Below are positions 1 through 6,722 of a stretch of DNA of 64,000 bases, in pieces. Under the pieces are notes generated by a model that made no database searches, had not been told where the DNA came from, and saw nothing but the letters and a program-made list of their open reading frames with translations. Location: the NCBI GenBank assembly GCA_963524395.1, contig CAURGM010000009.1, positions 20,847 through 84,846 of the forward strand. Direction: 5' to 3'. Source of the stretch: Campylobacter_B sp963524395 (GTDB taxonomy: Bacteria; Campylobacterota; Campylobacteria; Campylobacterales; Campylobacteraceae). The stretch's first letter is position 1; each line of letters begins with the position of its first letter. The position numbers were made by a program, and so were the translations under genes.

Positions 1-411
1 GATGCAAAATTTACGCTGGCATTCGATAATGACGATCGTGGCAAGGAGTTTGGCAAGATTGTAGAACAGATAGTGCCCAACGCTAGTAGGGAAATGCCGA
101 TATTAAAGGATTTTAACGATGATTTGGTAGTCGGCAAGGCATTGGGGCTAGCAGCGCGCAATATCAACAAAGAAAGCATTTTAAAGCCTTTGAGCGAGCT
201 TGGCAAGAAAGTAGAGTATTTATCAAAGAAATATGATTTTTTAGAGCCTTGCGCAAAGAATGAGCGCGTAAACGAGCTTTTAAGATTTAATCCCTCAAAA
301 TTTAAAGAGATAGCTCCAAAGGTGCAGCGGTTACCCGGAATGAGAGAATGCTTTAAGCGACTTGATCTTGTCGAAAGAAAAATCGGCAGGGAGTATTCTA
401 GGGCTATATGA
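1..411 (+). CDS. TOPRIM-domain protein (DUF3991/Toprim_2-like), 5' end outside window
   Basis: The frame is open from the first base, so the gene starts upstream of the window. The visible part contains LAFDNDDRG, then KDFNDDLV about 25 residues later. This matches the acidic metal-binding motif and the following KDWND-type motif of Toprim_2/DUF3991 proteins, which are primase-like proteins found on plasmids and conjugative elements, often near relaxase genes. Only about 136 C-terminal residues are visible, so no N-terminal zinc finger or relaxase domain can be judged. The tail is basic and helical. It probably belongs to the DNA-processing module of the conjugative element that fills the first 27 kb. 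The family assignment rests on these two motifs and is fairly secure; the role as a primase during transfer is inferred. Confidence 0.65.
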   Translation, partial: DAKFTLAFDNDDRGKEFGKIVEQIVPNASREMPILKDFNDDLVVGKALGLAARNINKESILKPLSELGKKVEYLSKKYDFLEPCAKNERVNELLRFNPSKFKEIAPKVQRLPGMRECFKRLDLVERKIGREYSRAI

Positions 412-441
412 TTTATAAAACACTGCTCAACCCAGGCAATC

Positions 442-1127
442 AAAATTTTAGCTTGGTTTTTAGGGTTTAAGGGTTATATAAGCTTTTGTAAATTACGCTT
501 TATGCCCTTTATTTGGGTATTTGATGGAGATTGCGGCGAGCTGAAATTTTACAAAATCTCGCTCATAATACCAGTTGCCGGATTGAGATCAGCGCCGCGG
601 ACAGAGCGGTGAAAATTTTAGTCTGCTTTTTGAAGTTTAAAGTTTAGATAAGTTTTTAAAAATAGCATTTTAACCCCTATTCTTGGGAGTTTGCTTGAGT
701 TTGGGGCAAGTAATATTTTTACAAAATGCCGCTCATAATGCCCGCTGCGGAACTGGATGAAGCATAATTCTGTTCAGGTAACTAAATTTTAGGTCGGTTT
801 TTGAAGTTTAAGGTTTAAATAAGCTTTTAGAAATTGTATTTTATCCCCTTTATTTGGGAGTTTGGTAGAGATTGCGGCAAGTAGAAATTTTACAAAATCT
901 CGCTCACAATACCAGTTGCTGGGTTGAATAAAGCGGTAGCTTTCGATTGTCCGGGCGGTCAATTTTTAGACTGCACGGATTGAGATCGGCGGCATGGCCA
1001 GAGTGATAAAATTTTAGCTTGGTTTTTGAAGTTTAAGGTTTAGATAAGCTTTTAGAAATTGCATTTCAATCCCTATTATTGGGGGTTTGCTCAGATTTGG
1101 GATAAGTGAAATTTTTACAAAATGCCG
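442..1127. repeat. Four imperfect direct repeats of about 170 bp
   Basis: Units begin near 442, 612, 783 and 1008, each with AAATTTTAG followed by a T-rich stretch and GTTTAAGG/TTAGATAAGCTTTT. Each unit then has a short CCC...TTGGG inverted pair, a TTTTACAAAAT block and CGCTCATAATRCC or a decayed version. The third unit carries about 55 extra bases before the fourth begins. The fourth ends near 1127, directly before a string of hairpins. No convincing ORF crosses the block. Tandem non-coding repeats in a conjugative element may be replication, partition or transfer sites, or simply duplicated intergenic DNA. Confidence 0.75.
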
Positions 1128-1137
1128 TTTTGTTGTT

Positions 1138-1258
1138 GGCGGTCTGCACTAAGGTGCCGCCACGCCGAAGCCGAGCCTAAGGTCTCGGCTTCTAGGGGTT
1201 TAAGCGGGGATACCCCGCAACGCCCCTCAATATAGGAGCTGCCGTCAATGACGGCAGC
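1138..1258. other. String of four GC-rich hairpins (structured RNA or ssDNA site)
   Basis: Four stem-loops follow one another within 121 bases. Stem 1 pairs GGCGG (1138-1142) with CCGCC (1157-1161). Stem 2 pairs GAAGCCGAG (1167-1175) with CTCGGCTTC (1184-1192). Stem 3 has an inner GCGGGG/CCCCGC stem (1204-1218) inside an outer AGGGG/CCCCT stem (1194-1227). Stem 4 pairs GCTGCCGT (1238-1245) with ACGGCAGC (1251-1258). No oligo-T run follows, so it is not a simple terminator. Possible roles are a structured RNA, a single-strand initiation site used with the TOPRIM protein, or a second mobilization site. The family is not recognised. Confidence 0.6.
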
Positions 1259-1395
1259 GGGAATTAAAAAGGGGGAAGAAAATCAAATTTGAGCTTAAAT
1301 GAGGCTTAGATTTTTAATTTATTTTTAGGTTATTTTTAATCTTTTACTATCTTATATTTTTATATATTTTGGTTATTTGATATTTTATTATTTAG

Positions 1396-1431
1396 TATTT
1401 TATTATTTATTAAGTTAAAAAACGGTATAAT
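1396..1431 (+). promoter_or_regulatory. Promoter with element-wide AT motif
   Basis: A 21-base AT-rich motif (TATTTTATTATTTATTAAGTT) split as 1396-1416 is followed 10 bases later by TATAAT (1426-1431). The same motif with the same downstream TATAAT arrangement precedes parA at 23255-23289. Campylobacter housekeeping promoters usually have a clear -10 box and periodic T-rich upstream DNA rather than a -35 box, which fits. It would drive the three small genes starting at 1467. Confidence 0.6.
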
Positions 1432-1466
1432 TGTTTTATAAATTAAGAAGAAAGGAACTTAAAAAG

Positions 1467-1718
1467 ATGAAATTAGCAAGCGCGATTAAACTACTTAGCC
1501 AATATGGCGAGGTTAAACAAGACAAAACCGGAGCAAAGATCAAGATAGACGGCTGGACTTACGGCGCTAGCACAAATTGGAACGAGCAGGAGGTTCTATT
1601 TTTATACTGCGAATGCGGCGCAGACACGTGGAACACGTGGAATAGACAATTTTATTCATATAACACGCTAAAAGGCCTTAAAGATTGCATGGATAGATGC
1701 ATCCGGGCAACGGCATAG
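1467..1718 (+). CDS. Hypothetical protein, 83 aa
   Basis: The ATG at 1467 is preferred over an upstream TTG because AAAGGAAC lies at the right distance before it. The product is a small soluble protein rich in Trp, Tyr and Cys in its centre (GWTYGASTNWNEQE, then CECGADTWNTWNRQ), with two further Cys near the C-terminus. I see no signal peptide or membrane segment. The aromatic pattern suggests a compact beta fold, but I do not recognise the family. It heads a three-gene run (1467-2264) behind the element promoter at 1426 and has the lower GC of the conjugative element. A function in the element's biology is likely but unknown. Confidence 0.6.
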   Translation: MKLASAIKLLSQYGEVKQDKTGAKIKIDGWTYGASTNWNEQEVLFLYCECGADTWNTWNRQFYSYNTLKGLKDCMDRCIRATA

Positions 1719-1732
1719 CAAGGGAGGCTAAA

Positions 1733-2020
1733 ATGAGAGAATTATTTATAAATTTCGGCGAGCTTAAAATGTTAAACGTACTAAGAAGCACGAAAGGATT
1801 TAAGCCCTATAGGACTTTAATGGAAAAAGAGACGATAAACGCACTACTAGATGAGCGCGAAAATTACGGGGTGCTGGGCGTATTTAAGAAAATGGATTGC
1901 CTTGTATTAAAGCTTGACAGGCACGAGGGAGAGACTAGAATTATATTACATCCCAAGCACTTTCAGGAGCTATACCAAGCTCCACGAGAAACGAAGAAAA
2001 GACGAAAAAGGGCGGCATGA
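1733..2020 (+). CDS. Hypothetical protein, 95 aa
   Basis: The start ATG at 1733 follows AGGGAGG by about six bases, 14 bases after the previous gene stops, which indicates one transcription unit. The protein is small, soluble, mixed alpha/beta in appearance and ends in a strongly basic tail (RETKKRRKRAA), which could bind nucleic acid. No signal peptide, no cysteine cluster and no recognisable motif are present. The next gene starts five bases beyond the stop. The family is not recognised; an accessory role in the conjugative element is inferred from position only. Confidence 0.55.
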   Translation: MRELFINFGELKMLNVLRSTKGFKPYRTLMEKETINALLDERENYGVLGVFKKMDCLVLKLDRHEGETRIILHPKHFQELYQAPRETKKRRKRAA

Positions 2021-2024
2021 GCCA

Positions 2025-2264
2025 ATGAATAAAAACTATAATAAATTTGAAAGAGCACACGATATAATGGTGGAGTTAAGCAAGGCTCCGCTCCCTCTTG
2101 AGCCAGCGGAGCTCGGCAATATTAGCGATAGGGAGCTTGGATTTTTGAAGAGCAGCATAGAGATGATGGCAGACTACTTGGATTCGCTGGGCTTTGATTT
2201 CAGAGGCCACAAAGAGGAAGTCCTGACGCCGATCTACGAAGAGCTCGAGAGGCGGCAAAAGTAA
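2025..2264 (+). CDS. Hypothetical protein, 79 aa
   Basis: The ATG at 2025 is the best start, just after the upstream stop codon with AAAAAGGGCGG as the ribosome site inside the upstream gene; a longer frame reaching back to 1914 would overlap that gene heavily. The product is an acidic, helical protein (KFERAHDIMVELSKA, then SDRELGFLKSSIEMMADYLD) without membrane segments. The pattern resembles small regulatory or antitoxin-like helical proteins on mobile elements, but no family is recognisable. It closes the small operon that begins at 1467. Confidence 0.5.
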   Translation: MNKNYNKFERAHDIMVELSKAPLPLEPAELGNISDRELGFLKSSIEMMADYLDSLGFDFRGHKEEVLTPIYEELERRQK

Positions 2265-2306
2265 ATAGCAAAATATGCTATAATCTGTAAAAATAAGGAT
2301 GGAAAA

Positions 2307-2726
2307 ATGAAGAGAATTAAACTACTGACGGCGACCGTTATAGCTGGGCTTATGTTGGCAGGATGCGGCGAGGATGATGGGCTTGTGAAACTAGAGAATG
2401 CAAATCCGGCGATAAAACAAGCAAATTACGATGCAATGGTTAATAAGTTAAAAGAGAGAGTTAAAAATGCAGATTTTGAATTTTATCATGCACAGACCTT
2501 ATTCAACGGCGAAAATTGGAAAAATTACACATCAGAACAGGGCTTTGCTAAATTTACAAGATGGAAAGCCCAAAATGATCTCATAAACGATGAGAAACTC
2601 GTAGTAGTAGTCGTAGATAAAAATAATAAAAAGGTGGGCTCAACATACGAGATTGAATGTACAAAATGGGGCAAATTTGAATGCGATCCAGAACATATAA
2701 CAGTTCTTGAAAATGGAAAAAGATAA
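2307..2726 (+). CDS. Putative lipoprotein, 139 aa
   Basis: The N-terminus is a textbook lipoprotein signal: MKRIK, a hydrophobic stretch, then LAGC with the lipidated Cys at residue 20. The ATG follows AAGGATGG. The mature part is about 120 residues, hydrophilic, with two Cys (in YEIECTKW and KFECDP) that could form a disulfide. There is no recognisable domain. It overlaps no neighbour and precedes the toxin-antitoxin pair. Small lipoproteins of conjugative elements often serve entry exclusion or pilus anchoring, so that is a possible role, but nothing in the sequence proves it. Confidence 0.65.
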   Translation: MKRIKLLTATVIAGLMLAGCGEDDGLVKLENANPAIKQANYDAMVNKLKERVKNADFEFYHAQTLFNGENWKNYTSEQGFAKFTRWKAQNDLINDEKLVVVVVDKNNKKVGSTYEIECTKWGKFECDPEHITVLENGKR

Positions 2727-2745
2727 AATAAAGGAGCATATCTCA

Positions 2746-3081
2746 ATGAAGACGACATTACCTGCTTTAACCAAAGAAGCGATACTTGCGTATCTATCCG
2801 AGATCAAGCCGCACCTTGAAAAAGACGGCATCCAAAAGATAGGGCTTTTCGGAAGCTATGCCAAAGGCTATGCAGGTGAGGACTCGGATATCGATATAGT
2901 CGTATTGGCCAATAAAAGAGACTTTTTGGATAGGTTGCATGCCTTTAAAGCGCTTGCGTATTTGAATGATTTAAGAGAGCGAATCGCAAGTAAATTTCAT
3001 AAACCTGTTGATATTTGCGATTTTTACTCCGAGCAAAAAATGCAAGACAACAAAATAGTAAAAGGAGCAATTTATGTCTGA
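2746..3081 (+). CDS. mntA: MntA-type nucleotidyltransferase antitoxin
   Basis: The ATG at 2746 follows AAGGAG (2731-2736) and gives 111 residues. The minimal nucleotidyltransferase signature is complete: GSYAKG, then DSDIDIVV, which is the GSX10DXD arrangement of MNT-domain proteins, near residues 35 to 52. In the HepT/MntA system the MNT protein transfers AMP groups onto a tyrosine of the toxin and so silences it. The next gene overlaps by eight bases and encodes the matching HEPN toxin, which makes the assignment strong. Here the pair lies inside the conjugative element beside the relaxase gene and probably stabilises it. Confidence 0.85.
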   Translation: MKTTLPALTKEAILAYLSEIKPHLEKDGIQKIGLFGSYAKGYAGEDSDIDIVVLANKRDFLDRLHAFKALAYLNDLRERIASKFHKPVDICDFYSEQKMQDNKIVKGAIYV

Positions 3082-3637
3082 TAAAAAAATTTTATATCGC
3101 CTAGAGCTAGCGGTAGAAAAAATAGATCAGGTATTTGAAGTTTGTAAGCCAAAAGGCATTACGGCGGCACTAGAAGACGAGCTACTTACAAAGCCGGCGA
3201 TAATGAAACATATCGACGTCGTATACCAGCAATTCAAGAAACTTGAAGAGGCACAGGAATACCACGTCTTAGATAAATTTAAAAAGGAAGACCTAAAAGG
3301 GATAAGAGATATTAGAAATTGGTCTTCCCACGATTACGACAATATACAAAACGAGATCATAGAAGACGTGATCCGCGCGGATCTTCCCAATCTCAAAGAA
3401 AATCTACAAAAAGTTATAAAAGAAACGAAGCAAGAGCTGTGCGAAGATTTGCAAAAAAAGATTGATCGTTTCGCTAAGAAGCAGGATATTTTAACCCCGC
3501 AAGCAAAGGGCGATCTTAGAGCGGATATCCAAAAAGGCTACGACGACTTACGAAAAAACGGACTCGATCTTGATAGGACATATGCAGACAAGCTAAAAGG
3601 TATCATCAAAAGCAACTCAAACGAGAATGTAAAATAA
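3074..3637 (+). CDS. hepT: HepT-like HEPN ribonuclease toxin with long C-terminal extension
   Basis: The start overlaps the end of mntA, with AAAGGAGC before it, so the two are translationally coupled. Residues around 78-85 contain RNWSSHDY, the RX4HXY motif of HEPN/HepT RNases, in which Arg and His are catalytic and Tyr is the AMPylation target. HepT proteins are usually about 110-150 residues; this one has 187. The extra roughly 70 residues at the C-terminus are charged and helical (NLQKVIKETKQELCEDLQKK onward) and may be a coiled coil. Toxin and antitoxin identities are well supported; the function of the extension is unknown. Confidence 0.8.
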   Translation: MSDKKILYRLELAVEKIDQVFEVCKPKGITAALEDELLTKPAIMKHIDVVYQQFKKLEEAQEYHVLDKFKKEDLKGIRDIRNWSSHDYDNIQNEIIEDVIRADLPNLKENLQKVIKETKQELCEDLQKKIDRFAKKQDILTPQAKGDLRADIQKGYDDLRKNGLDLDRTYADKLKGIIKSNSNENVK

Positions 3638-3746
3638 TCTTACGTTCTCGGCCGTAAAATTCACTCTAAATTTTAAGCTTTTTTGTATTTCTTTTTATAA
3701 AAATTTAAATTATTTAATATTTTTAATTTTGCTATATTTTAATAAA

Positions 3747-3783
3747 ACATAACTTTATTTTTAAATATTTTATTATTTTTTAA
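3747..3783. repeat. Element-wide AT motif, copy B
   Basis: This AT-rich stretch matches 16059-16096 over almost its whole length (ACATAAYTTTATTTTTAAAT, then RTTTTATTATTTYTTAA). It lies between the convergent ends of hepT and the relaxase gene, so it is not an obvious promoter. The rest of the gap (3638-3790) is AT-rich and shows no gene. Confidence 0.55.
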
Positions 3784-3790
3784 ATATAAT

Positions 3791-5428
3791 TTACTCCCTA
3801 CCGCCAAGTTCATTTTTAAATTTATTTTGATCTGCCGGGCGAGAACCCTGAGTTTTAGTCTTGCCGGATCGCTCGGACAAGACGTCTTTATAAAGCTTAG
3901 GTTCATTTTTGATTTTTACGAGGCGGTCATCGGCCTTAACGCCTAGCACCGATACGCCTTTAAAATATTCTTTGAACAAAAAGCCGTCCTTATCGATTTT
4001 ATCGCTATTTAAAAGCTTTTTGCGCACAAATTCGAAGCGTTTTTGGCAAATATCCGCGATAAATTCCTTGTTGCTTTTTAGCCTTTTTTCAAAGGAGGTA
4101 GCCTCTTCGCCGATTATGCCCGAGTGCTGCAAAACGTAAAGATTTTTATCCAAAATTTCAAGCTTCGCGCTTAGTTTAAAAAGGCTTTCGTTACGCCCGA
4201 GCATACGAGTAATAAGCAGGCTATCCTCGAAATATTTTCTAGCCGCATCGTCTTCGCGGCCACGATGAATAGCGATAGCGCGTCGCACTTTTTTATAGTT
4301 TTGCCAGTCGGCCTTGCTAGCACCCCTATTTTTAGGATAAATTTTATTGTAGTTGTAGCTAAAATTTTCAAGCAAGCTTAATCCGGCAGATCGGTCTTTA
4401 TAGTGAGCTAGCCGCATCTCGTTAAGCTGCGTAGCCTGATGGGAAATTTTATTTATCTTATTGATTTCGGCAAGCACCGCCTTGCTCTTTTCTTTGATAA
4501 CGCGGTTACTTTCTTTTAACTCACGAGCGAGCTTATATGCCCGTTTATTTCGCTTTTTGGTATAAAGCAAAAAGAGCCGTAAGAGCTCTTCGTTATCTTT
4601 TTTAAGCACGGCAAGCTCGTTATTCATAGTTTCAATTCGCCCTGCCGTAGCGTCATAGCTTTGCTTATTTTTATCCTGCATTTTGCAGTAGTAGTCATTG
4701 ATCTTATCCTTTGCTGTATAATCGTCCATCTCTAGCTTTACGGCAGATTTTATCTTGTTAAATTCGAGCTTCAAATCCTTTTGTAAGAAGTTTTTATTCT
4801 CGTATTTTAGCCCGCGAGCCCCAAGAGAGTAAGCAAAATTCGTCCGCACATCGTCAAAAAACTCCCTGATTTCGCTTCTACTATCAAAGTGGATTTTTTT
4901 CTTAGTAAAGCTATTTCGTTTATTCAAGATCACGTGCACATGCGGATTGTTTTGATGAGTGTGTAGCACGAAAGCATACTTGTGTCCGCTAAAATTTAGA
5001 CCTAATACGTTATGCACGCTTTCTTTTAAAGCCCGCAATTTTCTCTGATCGTCGCAAGGCTCGTTAATGGAAAAAATCAAATGCCATGCGTCCTTCGAGT
5101 TCGGATTATCGCCGAAGTCCTTACCCCATTCTTTTAAAATTTCATCGCTGCCTACTCTCTCCCCTTTTTCATTGATAGCCGAGCCGTCAAGAGAGTTTTT
5201 AAGAGCGTAGTTAATGCAACGCTTGATGGAAGTTTTAGGTAAATTTGAAATCATCTTTACGACGGATTGTTTGGCGAAGTTATTTTTAGGAAAAGGAATA
5301 TGCGAGCGAGAAAATCCCGCGCCACTTCCAAAGGAAACATATTTATGCTCTGATTTTGCCGTGCGGGTATAGCCCGCCCTGATACTTTTTAGCTCTTCAA
5401 AAAACGCATCCCAATCACGTCTCGCCAA
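3791..5428 (-). CDS. MOBP-type relaxase (mobilization nuclease)
   Basis: This 545-residue protein would nick oriT and lead the transferred strand into the type IV channel. The metal-binding motif III is clear: HTHQNNPHVHVILNK, with His156, His158, His163 and His165. Motif I lies near RCINYALKNS, with Tyr74 the likely nucleophile. The N-terminal ~230 residues are the relaxase domain; the rest is highly charged and largely helical, ending in a basic tail. The start is TTG at 5428, preceded by AAGGGA; no better ATG lies nearby. Upstream, on the same strand, is an RP4/R64-like nic sequence with adjoining inverted repeats, which strongly supports function. The partner MobC is encoded at 13643. Confidence 0.85.
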   Translation of the reverse strand: MARRDWDAFFEELKSIRAGYTRTAKSEHKYVSFGSGAGFSRSHIPFPKNNFAKQSVVKMISNLPKTSIKRCINYALKNSLDGSAINEKGERVGSDEILKEWGKDFGDNPNSKDAWHLIFSINEPCDDQRKLRALKESVHNVLGLNFSGHKYAFVLHTHQNNPHVHVILNKRNSFTKKKIHFDSRSEIREFFDDVRTNFAYSLGARGLKYENKNFLQKDLKLEFNKIKSAVKLEMDDYTAKDKINDYYCKMQDKNKQSYDATAGRIETMNNELAVLKKDNEELLRLFLLYTKKRNKRAYKLARELKESNRVIKEKSKAVLAEINKINKISHQATQLNEMRLAHYKDRSAGLSLLENFSYNYNKIYPKNRGASKADWQNYKKVRRAIAIHRGREDDAARKYFEDSLLITRMLGRNESLFKLSAKLEILDKNLYVLQHSGIIGEEATSFEKRLKSNKEFIADICQKRFEFVRKKLLNSDKIDKDGFLFKEYFKGVSVLGVKADDRLVKIKNEPKLYKDVLSERSGKTKTQGSRPADQNKFKNELGGRE

Positions 5429-5449
5429 ATTTTTTCCCTTTTAAATTTA

Positions 5450-5690
5450 AAAAAGCTTTCATAGCTTTTAAATATATTTGCAAAAGATGTTAGTGTAAGT
5501 AGCTTTAAGAAAAGATAATGCCAGAAGTAAGGCAGGATAACCCCCTTTATATATCACTTTTTTAAGTTTAGCCCATTTTACGGCGATAAAACGCCTAAAA
5601 ATGGGGAAACTAAACTTAAAAAAGCTGTGATTTTCGGTAATTTTGCAATTGCCGAAAATAAAATAAAACGCAGAGCATTTTATTTTTGAG
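5450..5690 (-). other. Candidate origin of transfer (oriT) with nic-like site and inverted repeats
   Basis: On the minus strand, the complement of 5531-5540 reads TTATCCTGCC. This equals the MOBP nic consensus (YATCCTG|Y) known from RP4 and R64, placing the expected nick between 5532 and 5533. Immediately 5' of it on that strand is a long inverted repeat (5557-5624; arms of about 23 bases around AAGTTTAG, with an inner GGCG/CGCC stem). Two more follow: 5630-5642 with 5647-5659, and 5660-5668 with 5678-5686. A small AAAAGCT/AGCTTTT repeat lies near 5450-5472 in the relaxase leader. The order inverted repeat, nic, relaxase gene is as in RP4-like oriTs. Confidence 0.75.
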
Positions 5691-6143
5691 AAAAAGCAAG
5701 TAGGTTTTAAAAGGGAAAGCGTAAAAAGAGCACAAAAATATTTGAAAAGTTAGAACTATATTCGCTATGCGTAAAAATAAAACAAGAAAATTTTATTCGG
5801 ATAAGCTTATGGACAAAATATAAGAAAAAATTAAAAATATCTAGCAAAAGTATTCAGAGATAAGCAAAACGAAACGGAAGAGAAAATTTTTAAAAGAATT
5901 TGTAAAATTTTTGAAAAGCGTAATTTTGTAAAAAGACTTTTTTAAAAAAATAATCGCAAAAAGCTTATAAAATAATCAATATGAAAAAGTAAAAAAGTAA
6001 ATAAATACTTATAAAATCTTTAAAAAAATTGCTTGTATATCCTTTAAATCGCTATTCGCAAAATCACTTTTACAAAATCTCGCTTTTCGAAAAATAGTAT
6101 AGTGCTAGAAATCAAAAATATTCTAATCAAAAAGGAGTAAATA
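5691..6143 (+). promoter_or_regulatory. AT-rich non-coding leader and promoter of the virB operon
   Basis: About 450 bases of very A-rich DNA with no supportable gene lie between oriT and virB2. TATAGT at 6098-6103 is the best -10 box, about 45 bases before the virB2 start, and AAAAAGGAG gives a strong ribosome site. The relaxase gene and the transfer operon therefore diverge from one control region that also contains oriT. Confidence 0.5.
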
Positions 6144-6458
6144 ATGAGAGAAGTCTCAAAAAAGGTAAAAGGTATTTTTTGCTTTTTAATGTTTTTGCCA
6201 TTTCATTTATTCGGAGCCGGTGGTCAAAACGTTCTAAAGACATTAGAATCAAAAGCCAATGAACAAATCAAGGAAGCCGGCAGTAGTGCGGCAAGCGTTA
6301 TCAATACTGTAATCACCGTATTCGGTATTATATGGGTCGTAGTATTCTTAACAATAATGTTCGTAAATATTGAAGCTTTGAAAAATAATATAAAACTGCT
6401 ACTCGGTATCGCGATTATTCTTGGTATCGCATACGGCTTATCTGCTGCAGCAATGTAA
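6144..6458 (+). CDS. virB2: VirB2/TrbC-like conjugative pilin
   Basis: The 104-residue product has a leader (hydrophobic residues about 10-24, ending near FGAGG) followed by a short polar stretch and two hydrophobic helices (VINTVITVFGIIWVVVFLTI and LLLGIAIILGIAYGLSAAAM). This is the usual layout of TrbC/VirB2 pilins, which are processed and assembled into the extracellular pilus. It opens the virB operon, directly before virB3 and virB4, which is its standard place. AAAAAGGAG precedes the ATG. Sequence similarity among VirB2 proteins is low, so the call rests on topology and position. Confidence 0.75.
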   Translation: MREVSKKVKGIFCFLMFLPFHLFGAGGQNVLKTLESKANEQIKEAGSSAASVINTVITVFGIIWVVVFLTIMFVNIEALKNNIKLLLGIAIILGIAYGLSAAAM

Positions 6459-6471
6459 AAGGCAAAAACGA

Positions 6472-6714
6472 ATGATAGTGACCGACTGCTATATGGATTT
6501 AACTAAAAGAACGAAAATCATAGGTCTAACAACCACGAGTCTATTCACGATTATAATCGCTGGATTTATTTCGTGGTTTATCTTGATTTTATATTCGCTA
6601 GCAGTCGTTGCTATTTTATACTGCTTCTTCTTTATTTTAGAATTTTTTGATGAAGACATATACGACATCATCGGTTCTAAAATGAAAATATCGCAAAATA
6701 AATTTTATGCATAG
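6472..6714 (+). CDS. virB3: VirB3-like inner-membrane T4SS protein
   Basis: Taking the ATG at 6472, just after the virB2 stop, gives 80 residues. There is one long hydrophobic region, probably two closely spaced helices (GLTTTSLFTIIIAGFISW and ILILYSLAVVAILYCFFF), then an acidic, then basic tail. That is the VirB3 topology, and virB2-virB3-virB4 is the conserved order. VirB3 sits in the inner membrane and works with the VirB4 ATPase. A longer frame from 6421 would run inside virB2 and is not preferred. Family motifs are weak at this length, so the call leans on context. Confidence 0.7.
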   Translation: MIVTDCYMDLTKRTKIIGLTTTSLFTIIIAGFISWFILILYSLAVVAILYCFFFILEFFDEDIYDIIGSKMKISQNKFYA

Positions 6715-6722
6715 GTTAGAAA

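Noticed and set aside
442..1127. CRISPR or coding interpretation of the 170-bp repeats
   Set aside because: The units are too long and diverged along their length for CRISPR, and stops occur in all frames.
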